Below are positions 25,209 through 34,627 of a DNA stretch of 64,000 nucleotides, piece after piece. The notes under the pieces were generated by a model. That model ran no database searches, was not told where the DNA came from, and was given only the letters and a program-made list of their open reading frames with translations. Each line of letters begins with the position of its first letter. The stretch's first letter is position 1. Made by a program: the position numbers and the translations under genes. Source of the DNA: Burkholderia pyrrocinia (GTDB lineage Bacteria > Pseudomonadota > Gammaproteobacteria > Burkholderiales > Burkholderiaceae); contig NZ_CP070977.1 in the NCBI RefSeq assembly GCF_018417535.1, positions 2,914,001-2,978,000 of the forward strand, written 5' to 3'.

Positions 25209-26949
25209 ATCGCACCTCGTGCAGCTCGGCGGTGGAACGTGCGGTCAGGGCGGAAAGCAGCGTCGGCATGTCCTCGTCTTGCGGCACGAAGGGCGAGCCG
25301 TCGCGCGGCACGCAGAACGCGCTCTTCAGCAGGAATCTGGTCGATGCGACATACAGGTTCTCCGGCACCTTCTGGCCGGTCGACACGTAGTGGACCGGCA
25401 GCTTGTAGCGGATCACCGTGTCGAGCACGCCGCCGAGGTGGGTCGCTTCGTCGAGCTTCGTGAGGATGCAGCCGGCGAGGTCCGGATGCTCGCCCGCGCT
25501 GCGGTACGCCTGCACGACTTCGTTGAGCGTGTCGCCGTGGCTGGTCGCGTTGAGCAGCAGCAGGCGCTGCACCGGCGTGTTCGCGCCGTGCAGCATTGCG
25601 ATCTGGTCGGACACCGCGCGGTCGCGCTGGCTCATGCCGATCGTGTCGATCAGCACGATGTGCTTGTTGCGCAGCTCGGACAGCGCGAGCGCGAGATCGC
25701 CCGCATCCTTCACCGCGTGCACCGGCACGCCGAGGATCTTGCCGAAGATGCGCAGCTGCTCGTGGCCGCCGATCCGGTAGCTGTCGGTGGTCAGCAGCGC
25801 GACCTTGCTCGCGCCGAAGCGCATCACGCACCGCGCGGCCAGCTTCGCGGTGGTGGTCGTCTTGCCGACGCCCGTCGGCCCCATCAGCGCGAACACGCCG
25901 CCGCGCTCCATCAGCGCGTCCTCGCTGTCGAGCACCGGCAGGTTCGCCGCGAGCACCGACTGCGCCCATTCGGCGGCCTGTTCGAAGGTCTGCGCGCCGT
26001 CGCCGGACGGCAGGTTGTCGACGAGCATCCGCACGAGCTGCGCGGACAGGCCGGCCGCGAACAGGTGCTTCGTCAGCGCGCCATGCACGGCGCTGCGACG
26101 CTGGCGGTCGTGCCACTTCAGGCTGTCGAACTGCTCTTCCATCATTCCGCGCAGTTCGCCGAGCTCCTGCATCACCGTATCGTTGACGATCCGCTCGATG
26201 CGCGACTTCACCGCATCGGCCACCGCGGCGGCCGCGTCGGCGGACAGCCGCGTGCGCTCGGCCGCCTTTGCGGCGTTCGCGGTGCTCGCGTCGGGCGTGC
26301 GCGGCGCGGCTGCCGGCATCCGGCGTTCGGCATCGCGCACGATGTCGCGTGCCCAGTCGGGCGACGGCGCGCTCGCGGCGCCCTGCGGCGCGGGCGCGCT
26401 GGCTGGCGGCGCGGCAGGCGGCGCCTGGGTACGCGCGATCAGCGCGTCGCGCTGCTGCGTCAGGCGCTTCGCGTGCTCGACGAGCCACGGCGCGGGTTCG
26501 GAAGCGGGGGCAGGCCATCCTGCGGCCGGCGCGGCGATCGACGGCGCTGCCGCAGCCGGCGCGTCTGCATCGATCGTCGAGGATTGCGCGGCTGCTTCGT
26601 CCGCTTCGGCGCTTGCACCGAACACGGACGAGAACACGTCCGGCAGCCCGCCTTCACCTGCCGCATACGGATTGACGCTCGGGCGCGCGAGCGCGCCGCC
26701 CGGGCGCGACACGATGCCCGGCACCGCCGCGGCCGGCACGGATTCCGGCACGCGCGGCGCGGCGATCCGCGGCCGCGCGGCGGCCGGCGGCGTCACCGCG
26801 GCCAGGTCCGAATCGGCGAGTGCGACGATTTCGACGCTGCCGTCATCGAGCGTGCGGTTCGACAGCACGACCGCGTCGGCGCCGAGCGCCTCGCGCACCA
26901 GACGAAGCGCGTCGCGGCTCGTCGCGCCGGTGAATTTGCGAATGTTCAA
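25201..26949 (-). CDS. flhF: Flagellar biosynthesis GTPase FlhF
   Basis: A 582-aa SRP-type GTPase that sets the flagellar site at the pole. The C-terminal NG domain (about 265-582) has G1 GPTGVGKTTT at 356-365, DTIGMSQRD (G3) and TKLDEATHLGG (G4). The N-terminal B domain is Ala/Pro-rich and disordered, and begins MNIRKFTGATSRDAL. The start is a TTG at 26949 that overlaps the flhA stop by 4 bases (TTGA). Gene order flhA-flhF-flhG-fliA is standard for polar flagellates. Confidence 0.95.
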   Translation of the reverse strand: MNIRKFTGATSRDALRLVREALGADAVVLSNRTLDDGSVEIVALADSDLAAVTPPAAARPRIAAPRVPESVPAAAVPGIVSRPGGALARPSVNPYAAGEGGLPDVFSSVFGASAEADEAAAQSSTIDADAPAAAAPSIAAPAAGWPAPASEPAPWLVEHAKRLTQQRDALIARTQAPPAAPPASAPAPQGAASAPSPDWARDIVRDAERRMPAAAPRTPDASTANAAKAAERTRLSADAAAAVADAVKSRIERIVNDTVMQELGELRGMMEEQFDSLKWHDRQRRSAVHGALTKHLFAAGLSAQLVRMLVDNLPSGDGAQTFEQAAEWAQSVLAANLPVLDSEDALMERGGVFALMGPTGVGKTTTTAKLAARCVMRFGASKVALLTTDSYRIGGHEQLRIFGKILGVPVHAVKDAGDLALALSELRNKHIVLIDTIGMSQRDRAVSDQIAMLHGANTPVQRLLLLNATSHGDTLNEVVQAYRSAGEHPDLAGCILTKLDEATHLGGVLDTVIRYKLPVHYVSTGQKVPENLYVASTRFLLKSAFCVPRDGSPFVPQDEDMPTLLSALTARSTAELHEVRFG

Positions 26950-29045
26950 GCGGAACCCCCGATGACGTTAACGACTTTGATCGTGCGTGTGTCCGGCACT
27001 TCGGCATACGACAGCACTTTCAATTGCGGCAGGCTGCGGCGCAGGAAACGCGCGAGCATCGCGCGCAGCGCGTGCTGCACCAGCAGCACGGGCGGCAGCC
27101 CGAGATTCTGTTGACGCAGCATCGCTTGCTGCGTGCCGGTCAGAAGGTTGTGCGCGAGGCCGGGTTCGAGGCCCGGATTCGCGCCGGTGGCGAGCGCCTG
27201 CGACAGCACGCGCTCGAGATTCGAGTCGAGGCCCATCACCTGCATCTCGCCCGCGCCCGGATACCACTGCTGCGTGATCGCGCGGCCGAGCGAGAGCCGC
27301 ACCGCGGCGGTGATCTCGAACGCGTCGCCGCGGCCCGCATGTTCGGACACGGCCTCGAGGATCGTGCGCATGTCGCGGATCGGCACGCCTTCCTCGAGCA
27401 GGTTCTGCAGCACCTTCTGCAGCGTCGTCAGCGAGATCGTCTTCGGCACGAGGTCCTCGACGAGCGACGGCGCGTCCTTGCCGGTACGCTCGACGAGCGC
27501 CTGCACTTCCTGGCGGCCGAGCAGCTCGGCCGCGTGCTGGACGACGAGATGGTTCAGGTGCGTCGCGACGACCGTGCTCGCGTCGACCACCGTGTAGCCG
27601 TACACCTGCGCCTGTTCGCGCAGCGCGACGTCGATCCACACGGCCGGCAGCCCGAACGCGGGATCCTGCGTGACGGCGCCCGGCAGCGCGGCCGTCACCT
27701 GGCCGGGGTTGATCGCGAGCCACTGGCCCGGGAACACTTCGCCGACGCCGATCTCGACGCCCTTCAGCGCGATCCGGTACGCGTTCGGCCGCAGTTCGAG
27801 GTTGTCGCGGATATGGATCACCGGCGGCAGGAAGCCGATTTCCTGCGCGAATTTCTTGCGGATGCTCTTGATGCGCTTGAGCAGCTCGCCGTCGCTGTTC
27901 TTGTCGACGAGCGGGATCAGCCGGTAGCCGACTTCGAGGCCGAGCGGGTCGATCAACTGCACGTCGTCCCAGGTCGCCTCGTGGCTATCGGACGGCAGCA
28001 CGGCGGGCGGCGCGATGTCGGTCAGGTCGCCGGCCGCCTTGCGGGCCGCCGCACGCCGGGTCTGCGTGCGGGCCAGCCAGATCGCGCCGCCGCCGAGCGC
28101 GAGGAACGCGAAGTGCGGCATCCCCGGGATCAGCCCCATGATCACGATGATCACGCCGGTGATCGTCAGCACGCGCGGGTTCGTGAACAGTTGCCCGGTG
28201 ATCTGCGTGCCGATGTCCTCGTCGGTCGCGACGCGCGACACGATCACGCCGGCCGCGGTCGAGATCACGAGCGACGGGATCTGCGCGACGAGGCCGTCGC
28301 CGATCGTCAGCAGCGTGTAGTTCGTGCCGGCCGCCGCGAAGCTCATGTCGTGCTGGACCATCCCGACGATCAGCCCGCCGATCACGTTGATCGCCATGAT
28401 GATCAGGCCGGCGATCGCGTCGCCGCGCACGAACTTCGACGCGCCGTCCATCGACCCGTAGAACTCGGCTTCCTGCGACACGGACAGGCGGCGCTTGCGC
28501 GCCTGTTCCTCGTTGATGAGGCCGGCGTTCAGGTCGGCGTCGATCGCCATCTGCTTGCCGGGCATCGCGTCGAGCGTGAAGCGCGCGGACACTTCGGCGA
28601 TCCGCCCCGCGCCCTTGGTGATCACCATGAAGTTGATGATCATCAGGATCACGAACACGACGATGCCGACCGCGAAGTTGCCGCCGACCAGGAAGTGGCC
28701 GAATGCCTCGATCACCTGGCCTGCCGCGTCGGGGCCCGTGTGGCCCTCGAGCAGCACGACGCGCGTCGACGCGACGTTCAGCGACAGGCGCAGCAGCGTC
28801 GAGAACAGCAGCACGCTCGGGAACGCCGCGAAGTCGAGCGGCTTCATCGTGTACATGCTGACGAGCAGCACCATCACCGACAGCGCGATGTTGAACGTGA
28901 ACAGCAGATCCAGCAGCATCGGCGGCAGCGGCAGGATCATCATCCCCAGGATCATGCAGATGAGGACGGGGCCTGCGAGCGCGCGCAGGTTGGTGCCCGC
29001 GAACGGGTTCGTGCGCTTCGCGAACAGGCCGGTCGGGGTGCTCAT
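26946..29045 (-). CDS. flhA: Flagellar type III export gate protein FlhA
   Basis: A 699-aa export-gate subunit that couples proton motive force to protein export. The N-terminal 330 residues hold about eight membrane helices and the family signature around TKGAGRIAEVSARF and MPGKQMAIDADLNAG. A linker with KAAGDLTD leads to the four-domain cytosolic ring (about 360-699). All parts are present. Its ATG overlaps the flhB stop (ATGA), showing tight coupling. Confidence 0.97.
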   Translation of the reverse strand: MSTPTGLFAKRTNPFAGTNLRALAGPVLICMILGMMILPLPPMLLDLLFTFNIALSVMVLLVSMYTMKPLDFAAFPSVLLFSTLLRLSLNVASTRVVLLEGHTGPDAAGQVIEAFGHFLVGGNFAVGIVVFVILMIINFMVITKGAGRIAEVSARFTLDAMPGKQMAIDADLNAGLINEEQARKRRLSVSQEAEFYGSMDGASKFVRGDAIAGLIIMAINVIGGLIVGMVQHDMSFAAAGTNYTLLTIGDGLVAQIPSLVISTAAGVIVSRVATDEDIGTQITGQLFTNPRVLTITGVIIVIMGLIPGMPHFAFLALGGGAIWLARTQTRRAAARKAAGDLTDIAPPAVLPSDSHEATWDDVQLIDPLGLEVGYRLIPLVDKNSDGELLKRIKSIRKKFAQEIGFLPPVIHIRDNLELRPNAYRIALKGVEIGVGEVFPGQWLAINPGQVTAALPGAVTQDPAFGLPAVWIDVALREQAQVYGYTVVDASTVVATHLNHLVVQHAAELLGRQEVQALVERTGKDAPSLVEDLVPKTISLTTLQKVLQNLLEEGVPIRDMRTILEAVSEHAGRGDAFEITAAVRLSLGRAITQQWYPGAGEMQVMGLDSNLERVLSQALATGANPGLEPGLAHNLLTGTQQAMLRQQNLGLPPVLLVQHALRAMLARFLRRSLPQLKVLSYAEVPDTRTIKVVNVIGGSA

Positions 29046-30241
29046 GCGGAGGCTCCTTGCTTGCCGAGCGTGTCCTCGGCTTCCTCTCGTTCATCGTCGA
29101 CGGGCACCGACGTGCCCTTGTCGAGTTCGGCCGGCACGTCGAGATCGACCGGCACTGCGGGGAACGCGCCGCCTTCCGAACGGAAGCGCTTGAGCTGGTA
29201 GACCCACGCGAGCACTTCGGCGACGGCCGAGTACAGCGAACCGGGAATCTCGCGCTCGAGTTCGACGTTGTGATACAGCGCACGCGCGAGCGGCGGCGCC
29301 TCGAGCAGCGGCACGTTGTGCTCGGCCGCGAGTTCGCGGATGCGCACGGCGACGAGGTTCACGCCCTTCGCGACGACCTTCGGCGCGCGCATCTCGCCGT
29401 CCGTGTATTGCAGCGCGACGGCGAAGTGCGTCGGGTTCGTGACGACCACGTCGGCCTTCGGCACGGCCGCCATCATCCGGCGGCGCGCGATCGCGCGCTG
29501 CTGCTGGCGGATCCGCCCCTTCACGTGCGGATCGCCTTCGTTCTCGCGATGCTCGCGCTTCACTTCGTCCTTCGTCATGCGCAATTTCTTGTTGTACTGC
29601 CAGATTTGATAAGGCACATCGAGCGCGGCGACCACCAGCATCCCGGCGACCGTCGTGCCGCAGCACACGGCGACCAGGTGCAGCGCGTCGGGGAGCGCCG
29701 TGCCGAGCGGCTGCGTCGCGAGGCCGAGCAGCTCGTCCTTGCTGCGCCAGATCGCGATGCCGCCGATTCCGCCGACGACCAGCGTCTTCGCGAGCGACAT
29801 CCCGAGCTGGATCGGCCCCTGGATCGAGAAGATCCGGCCGAGGCCCGAGATCGGGTTCAGGCGGTCGAACTTCAGCTCGAAGGTCTTCTGCGAGATCAGC
29901 CAGCCGCCGAGCGCCATCGGCGCGAGCAGCGCCGCGAGGCCGGTGAGCGCGAGGATCGGCAGCAGCGCGGCGAAGCCTTCGAGGCTCGCGCTGCCGGCCG
30001 CCGAAAGCATCCGGTTCGTGTCGAACGCGGTCGCGCGGTCGAACGTGAACGCGCCGCGCAGCATCGCCTGCAGATGCGCACCCGACGGGCCCGCGAGCAG
30101 CCACGCGCCGTAGAATCCGGCCGCGAGCAGCGCGAACGAAGCCAGTTCGCGCGAACGCGCGACCTGCCCCTCCTCGCGCGCCTTCTCGCGGCGTCTGGGA
30201 GTGGCGGCTTCGGTCTTGTCGAGATCGCTCTCGTCTGCCAC
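29042..30241 (-). CDS. flhB: Flagellar export switch protein FlhB
   Basis: A 399-aa membrane protein that controls the switch from hook to filament export. Four helices lie in the first 220 residues; the cytosolic domain holds the self-cleavage site NPTH (Asn269). The N-terminus TEAATPRRREKAREEG is the family signature. A GTG at 30241 with GGAGG upstream gives MADESDLDKTE; an in-frame ATG at 30286 would add 15 unsupported residues. The C-terminal tail (DEREEAEDTLGKQ) is acidic. First gene of the flhBAFG-fliA run. Confidence 0.95.
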   Translation of the reverse strand: MADESDLDKTEAATPRRREKAREEGQVARSRELASFALLAAGFYGAWLLAGPSGAHLQAMLRGAFTFDRATAFDTNRMLSAAGSASLEGFAALLPILALTGLAALLAPMALGGWLISQKTFELKFDRLNPISGLGRIFSIQGPIQLGMSLAKTLVVGGIGGIAIWRSKDELLGLATQPLGTALPDALHLVAVCCGTTVAGMLVVAALDVPYQIWQYNKKLRMTKDEVKREHRENEGDPHVKGRIRQQQRAIARRRMMAAVPKADVVVTNPTHFAVALQYTDGEMRAPKVVAKGVNLVAVRIRELAAEHNVPLLEAPPLARALYHNVELEREIPGSLYSAVAEVLAWVYQLKRFRSEGGAFPAVPVDLDVPAELDKGTSVPVDDEREEAEDTLGKQGASA

Positions 30242-30531
30242 GGGGCCTCCAGTCGGGTACGGCGGAATGCCGCTTTCCAGTGACACCGATTATTCATGGA
30301 GGCGTCAAACGCCGATCGGTCGAGCAAAGCCGGGAAAGGGGGGTATTTCGGGGAATCGGGCGAGCCCGCGCGAACGGGGCTGGATGGGAGGTGGAACGGC
30401 GCGCGACGGGGTGCGAGGCGGCGGAAAAACGCGGCGATCGGCACAACGGTGAAACGCGGCTCCCGGACGGGACGGTGACGGCGCGAAGCGGGAACGGTGA
30501 AGCGGAGGAACGGGAAAACGGGGAAGTCGGG
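30242..30531. other. Strand-asymmetric purine-rich spacer upstream of flhB
   Basis: No gene. The plus strand from about 30310 to 30530 is strongly purine-rich, with loose repeats of AACGG and GGGGAA type. The flhB promoter must lie at its left end, but no clear sigma-54 or sigma-28 site is seen. Confidence 0.4.
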
Positions 30532-30560
30532 CCCCGACGCGACGGCGTCGCGCGTCGGGG
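30532..30560 (-). terminator. Hairpin after the DUF805 gene
   Basis: CCCCGACGCGAC (30532-30543) pairs with GTCGCGCGTCGGGG (30547-30560) with a 2-base bulge. No T tract. Confidence 0.45.
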
Positions 30561-30570
30561 CAGGCGGCGC

Positions 30571-30951
30571 TCAGAGCGCCGGGATCGGATTCGCGCCGAA
30601 GCGGTTCGTGCCTTCGGTGCCGCGCGAGCACATCCACACGAGCAGCAGGATGGCGCCGACGATCGGAATCAGCCCGATCAGCAGGAACCAGCCCGAGCGG
30701 CCCGTATCGTGCAGGCGGCGCACGCTGACCGCGATGCCCGGAACGATCAGCGCCAGCGAAATCAGGAAGAGCACGCCCAGCAGCAACAGCGTAACCAGAC
30801 CCGCGTTGCGGCCGACCGCGCCGATTACCTGGGAGACGACCGAAAGAATGCAGCTCAGCAGCGCGAAATACCAGTATTCGGCACGACGCGCACGGCCTTC
30901 GAATTTCGCGTATTGATTGAGTACGGAACGAATGGCTTCGGAAAAATTCAT
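30571..30951 (-). CDS. DUF805 family small membrane protein
   Basis: A 126-aa inner-membrane protein. The family signature is visible: YAKFEGRARRAEYWYF at the start, SVRRLHDTGRSGWFLL in the middle, and the ending CSRGTEGTNRFGANP. Three to four helices are predicted. Function unknown in all members. It is a single gene between the flagellar and DUF3443 units. Confidence 0.88.
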   Translation of the reverse strand: MNFSEAIRSVLNQYAKFEGRARRAEYWYFALLSCILSVVSQVIGAVGRNAGLVTLLLLGVLFLISLALIVPGIAVSVRRLHDTGRSGWFLLIGLIPIVGAILLLVWMCSRGTEGTNRFGANPIPAL

Positions 30952-31337
30952 CTTATTACCCTCCTGTTTTATATTGGCACCCCGGAAACAACGCCGGCAT
31001 TATAGGTTTGAATTTCGACAGACTCCATCTCTTTTCGCATGCCGGCCGGCGCGCACACCCCGTTGCACCGTCGCGGGAACGGCTGCCCTAACGTAATGCG
31101 GCGCCGCAGGTTTGCATATCGCGTCATTTTAATAATCTTGAAGACCGGACAGGAACACCAGCCCCAGATAATCAAGCGTTTGATTACAACCGAATGAATC
31201 CGGACGCGATCGATAATCGATCCGGTCGCGCGGCATTCGATTTACCGGCCGGCCGGCATTACGCGGGCGCGCCAGTCGCGCTGCCCTTCGCCATTCCCGC
31301 TCCCGATCCCATTCGTAGTGCGCGCGGTCTCCGGATA
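30952..31337. other. Upstream region of the DUF805 gene, no gene seen
   Basis: About 390 bp with lower GC at both ends. It probably contains the DUF805 promoter. No feature beyond this is supported. Confidence 0.35.
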
Positions 31338-31366
31338 AAAAAAAAGGGGGCGATCGCTCGCCCCCT
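31338..31366 (-). terminator. Intrinsic terminator of the DUF3443 gene
   Basis: AGGGGGCGA (31345-31353) and TCGCCCCCT (31358-31366) form the stem. On the minus strand nine T residues follow. Confidence 0.8.
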
Positions 31367-31391
31367 CGTTGCCGCCTGCGGTCGTGCCGCG

Positions 31392-32648
31392 TCAGAACGC
31401 GACGAAAGGCGCCGCGCCGCCGCTCGAGCGCTTGTCCATCCCGAAGTAGATCGTCTTGCCGTAGAAGTGCGGAATGCCGATGTCGAGCCATCCGGCCGAG
31501 CCGAACGGCCCCGCGATGTCGTTGAACGCGAACGTCGACGCGTTCGCGAACAGCGTATCCGCGTTCGCGACGGGCATCGACACGGTGCCGCTCGCGCTGT
31601 TCTGGCCGGTCAGCGTCGCCGTATAGGTCGTCGTGGACGACGGGCAGTAGAACTGCGTGTTCCTCGAACAGACCGTCTGCGACGAATCGTTGAAGAAATA
31701 CGCGTTCGAACCCGTATCGAAGAACGCCGTCACCGTACTGCCGAGGAAGGACGCGCTGACGTCGCCCGTCGTGGTCGACGTCATGACGGTCGACGCGCCG
31801 AGCGCATTGTTGCTCTGCGTGCCGATCCCGAAGATCAGCTGGCCCGTCGCGCTCGCCTGCCCGCTGCTCGAGATGGCCGGCATCTGCACGATCACGCCGT
31901 TGTTGTCGGTCGCGAAACGATGAACCGGATTGGCCACCTGCTGCGCGACCGGCACGAGCGCAACCGCGCAGCTTGCATTGCCGTTCGGGCATGCGTAGTA
32001 GTTGTTGCTCGACGACGACGTCGACGTCGCGCAGGTCGTGCCGCAGTCGTTCGGCGCCGGCCCGATGCCGAGGATGCCGTTCGCGCCGAGCGCGCTCGCC
32101 GAGTTGGCCGACGCGCCGCCGTTCGTGCACGAGCTCGGCACGTTCGTCGTCCCGAGGTCGCCGATGATCTGCACGGGCAGCGAGCTCGCCTGTTCGGTGC
32201 CCATCGACAGGTCGACCGTGCGCACCGAGCCCCATGTGTAGCTCGACACGAACTTGCCGCACTCGGCGACCGGCGCGCCGCCGCTCGTCACCTGCGGCAG
32301 GCTGCCGAGCACGCCCGACACCGCGCTGCCTACGAGCCGCAGCCCGTAGGACGCGGTATCGACGAGCACGTTGTTGACCACCTGGCAGTTCGACGTGCCC
32401 GGTGCGCAGATCGTCACGCTGACGGTCGGGATGTTGATCACGTTCGCGACGCCGGTGCCGACCGTGATGACGGCGGTGTTCGCGGTATTGCTGCCGGAGC
32501 CGCCCGAGCCCGAGCCGGAACCGCCGCCGTTGTTGCCGGAACTGCCACTGCCGCCGTCGCCGCCGCCGCATGCGGTCACGAGCACCGCCGTTGCGGCCGC
32601 GAGGCCCAGCACGCCGAGCCAGCGCTTGAAGGTACGAGGAATTCTCAA
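31392..32648 (-). CDS. DUF3443 lipoprotein with pepsin-like DT(A/G) motifs
   Basis: A 418-aa secreted protein: signal peptide with lipobox-like LVTAC (Cys27), a Gly/Ser linker (28-55), then a domain with two halves, each bearing an aspartic-protease-like motif: VLVDTASYG (Asp97) and FFDTGSNAYF (Asp311). Several cysteines suggest disulphides (VTICAPGTSNCQV). DUF3443 has no known function; a protease or catalytically inactive aspartyl-protease fold is inference. The start is TTG at 32648 with GGGAGAG upstream. It directly follows the DUF2844 gene, its usual Burkholderia partner. Confidence 0.8.
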   Translation of the reverse strand: MRIPRTFKRWLGVLGLAAATAVLVTACGGGDGGSGSSGNNGGGSGSGSGGSGSNTANTAVITVGTGVANVINIPTVSVTICAPGTSNCQVVNNVLVDTASYGLRLVGSAVSGVLGSLPQVTSGGAPVAECGKFVSSYTWGSVRTVDLSMGTEQASSLPVQIIGDLGTTNVPSSCTNGGASANSASALGANGILGIGPAPNDCGTTCATSTSSSSNNYYACPNGNASCAVALVPVAQQVANPVHRFATDNNGVIVQMPAISSSGQASATGQLIFGIGTQSNNALGASTVMTSTTTGDVSASFLGSTVTAFFDTGSNAYFFNDSSQTVCSRNTQFYCPSSTTTYTATLTGQNSASGTVSMPVANADTLFANASTFAFNDIAGPFGSAGWLDIGIPHFYGKTIYFGMDKRSSGGAAPFVAF

Positions 32649-32664
32649 GATCGCTCTCCCGCTG

Positions 32665-33168
32665 TCACTGAATGTCGTTGCCGGCGAGGCCGGCAGGCAG
32701 CGCCGCCGGCAGCCACGCCTGGCCCGAGAAGGCGCCCATGTGGCCGCCCGTCCGGATCACGAGGCCGCTCGTGTCGACGGACACGGGCGCGCGCCAGCCG
32801 CGCGTCGCGTGCGCCACCTGGACGCCGGCGGTGTACTGCGGGAAATAGCTGCCGAGCAGCGAGGCGAGATCCGGCATCGTCGGCCCGCGCCATGCGAGGC
32901 CGAACACGCTGCCGGCGGCCGACGTGTATTCGTGGATGACGGTGCCCGATCCGAGCGTGATCTCGCGGACGGTATAGGCGGCCGTGCTCGTCTGCACGCC
33001 GTCGGCCGAACGCATCGCGCGCTGCATCGCGCGCACGGTTGCGGCCTGATCGTCCGCCGGCGGCGACATCGGCGCGCCGCCCAGTTCCGCGTGTGCGTGG
33101 ACGGTCCACAGCACACCCATTGCAGCCGCCGCGTGCGCGACGGCCCAGCCCAAGCGTTCCAGCTTCAC
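32665..33168 (-). CDS. DUF2844 family secreted protein
   Basis: A 167-aa protein with a signal peptide (VAHAAAAMGVLWTVHAHA, cleavage near residue 25) and a single domain containing YTVREITLGSGTVIHEYTSA and VFGLAWRGPTMPDL, characteristic of DUF2844. Function unknown. The start is GTG at 33168 with GGGAGG upstream. The DUF3443 gene follows after 16 bases, so the two are cotranscribed and may act together in the envelope. Confidence 0.8.
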   Translation of the reverse strand: MKLERLGWAVAHAAAAMGVLWTVHAHAELGGAPMSPPADDQAATVRAMQRAMRSADGVQTSTAAYTVREITLGSGTVIHEYTSAAGSVFGLAWRGPTMPDLASLLGSYFPQYTAGVQVAHATRGWRAPVSVDTSGLVIRTGGHMGAFSGQAWLPAALPAGLAGNDIQ

Positions 33169-33431
33169 GTTCCCTCCCAAGGGACTGGCTTCGTTGCCGG
33201 AGGCGCAGCCATCGTGCCCGCGCCGCCAGCCAACATATGAAAGTCGTATGAATGACGCTCCGTTGCTGCTGACGCGTAGTATGCCTGCTGAGTGTATCCA
33301 AGTGTCAATTCGACACAGCCCGCACAGGGTCGCGCATGCGTGGCGAGCGCGGGGAAACGTGGTGGGAACGGCGTGGCGCGCGCATCGGGCGGCCCCGCGA
33401 AACGGGGCGCGCCGATGCGCTGCGCGCGGAG

Positions 33432-34163
33432 TCAGAAACCCAGGCTCGCGAGCAGGTCGTCGACCTGCCCCTGGTCCTGGACCACGTCGGATTTGCCTTC
33501 CGGCGCGATCTGCGGGCCGTTCAGCAGCGACTCGGGGCTGCCGGTCGCGCTCACCTGCTCGGCCGCGAGCGCGGCCGCGGTGGCCGCGAACTGTTCGCGC
33601 CGCTCGGGCGCGATGTTCTCGACGAGCACGGTGAGGAGCTGCTGCTCGATCAGGTAGACCATGTCCATGATCTTCTTGATCACCTGTCCGGTCAGGTCCT
33701 GGAAATCCTGCGCGAGCATGATCTCGAGCAGTTGCGCGCCGGTCGCCGACGTCGACTCGGGCAGCGCGCGCAGGAACGCGCGCGTATCGTCCATCAGCTC
33801 GCGCACTTCCGCGTGCTCGATCGGCGCCGCGTACCACTGCGCCCAGCGCGTGTCGAGCGCCTCGGCCTCGTTCTGGATGCGCTCCTGCACGGGCTTCGCG
33901 ATCTCGATCGCGTTCAGCACGCGCACGGCGGCCTGCTCGGTCATCGTCGCGACGTAGCGCAGCCGGTCGCGCGCATCGGGCACGGCTTCCGCCGCGCGCT
34001 CGACATGCTTGTCGAGCCCGAGCTCGCGCATCGAATCGCGCAGCGCACGCGTGACCTGGCCGATGCGCGCGAGGATGCGGTCGCTCGCGAGATCGGCGCC
34101 TTCTGGGTGGCTGTCGGCGCTGAACCCCGCGCAGGCGAGCGCCGCATGGATCGGCTCGTTCAC
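33432..34163 (-). CDS. cheZ: Chemotaxis phosphatase CheZ
   Basis: A 243-aa four-helix-bundle phosphatase that dephosphorylates CheY-P. The catalytic helix reads [19 protein letters not shown] with the acidic and glutamine residues of the active site, and the C-terminus DDLLASLGF is the CheY-binding tail. The GTG at 34163 starts two bases after the cheY stop and GGAG lies within cheY. Last gene of the mot-che unit. Confidence 0.95.
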   Translation of the reverse strand: MNEPIHAALACAGFSADSHPEGADLASDRILARIGQVTRALRDSMRELGLDKHVERAAEAVPDARDRLRYVATMTEQAAVRVLNAIEIAKPVQERIQNEAEALDTRWAQWYAAPIEHAEVRELMDDTRAFLRALPESTSATGAQLLEIMLAQDFQDLTGQVIKKIMDMVYLIEQQLLTVLVENIAPERREQFAATAAALAAEQVSATGSPESLLNGPQIAPEGKSDVVQDQGQVDDLLASLGF

Positions 34164-34164
34164 G

Positions 34165-34560
34165 TCAGCTCCCGGTCTTCGCCATCTTGTCGATGATCTT
34201 GTTCAGCTTCTCGTCGAGCGTCGCGGCCGTGAACGGCTTCACGACGTAGCCGCTCGCACCCGCCTGCGCGGCCGCGATGATGTTCTCCTTCTTCGACTCG
34301 GCCGTGACCATCAGCACCGGCAGGTGCGTGAGCGTCGCATCCGCGCGGATTTCCTTCAGCATCGCGAGGCCGTCGAGGTTCGGCATGTTCCAGTCCGAGA
34401 TGACGAATTCGAAGCCGCCGCCGCGCAGCCGCGCGAGACCGGCCGCGCCGTCCTCGGCCTCGTCGACGTTCGTGTAGCCCAGTTCCTTGAGCAGATTGCG
34501 GACGATCCGGCGCATCGTCGGGAAATCGTCCACCACCAGGATTTTCATGCTCTTGTCCAT
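34165..34560 (-). CDS. cheY: Chemotaxis response regulator CheY
   Basis: A 131-aa single receiver domain that binds the flagellar switch when phosphorylated. The acidic pocket (VVDDFP), phosphoacceptor Asp in [11 protein letters not shown], the switch threonine in MVTAES and the lysine in VVKPFTAAT are all present. It is paired with cheZ. This is the true CheY by similarity; a second receiver lies at 42361. Confidence 0.95.
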   Translation of the reverse strand: MDKSMKILVVDDFPTMRRIVRNLLKELGYTNVDEAEDGAAGLARLRGGGFEFVISDWNMPNLDGLAMLKEIRADATLTHLPVLMVTAESKKENIIAAAQAGASGYVVKPFTAATLDEKLNKIIDKMAKTGS

Positions 34561-34627
34561 CGTCGTTCCTTTCCAGATTCGTTTCCGTCAGGACGCGTAT
34601 CGTGGCACGCGCCCCGTGACATTCCAT

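Noticed and set aside
27024..29201. Plus-strand open frame opposite flhA
   Set aside because: No motif, extreme His/Arg/Asp content; flhA on the other strand is unambiguous.
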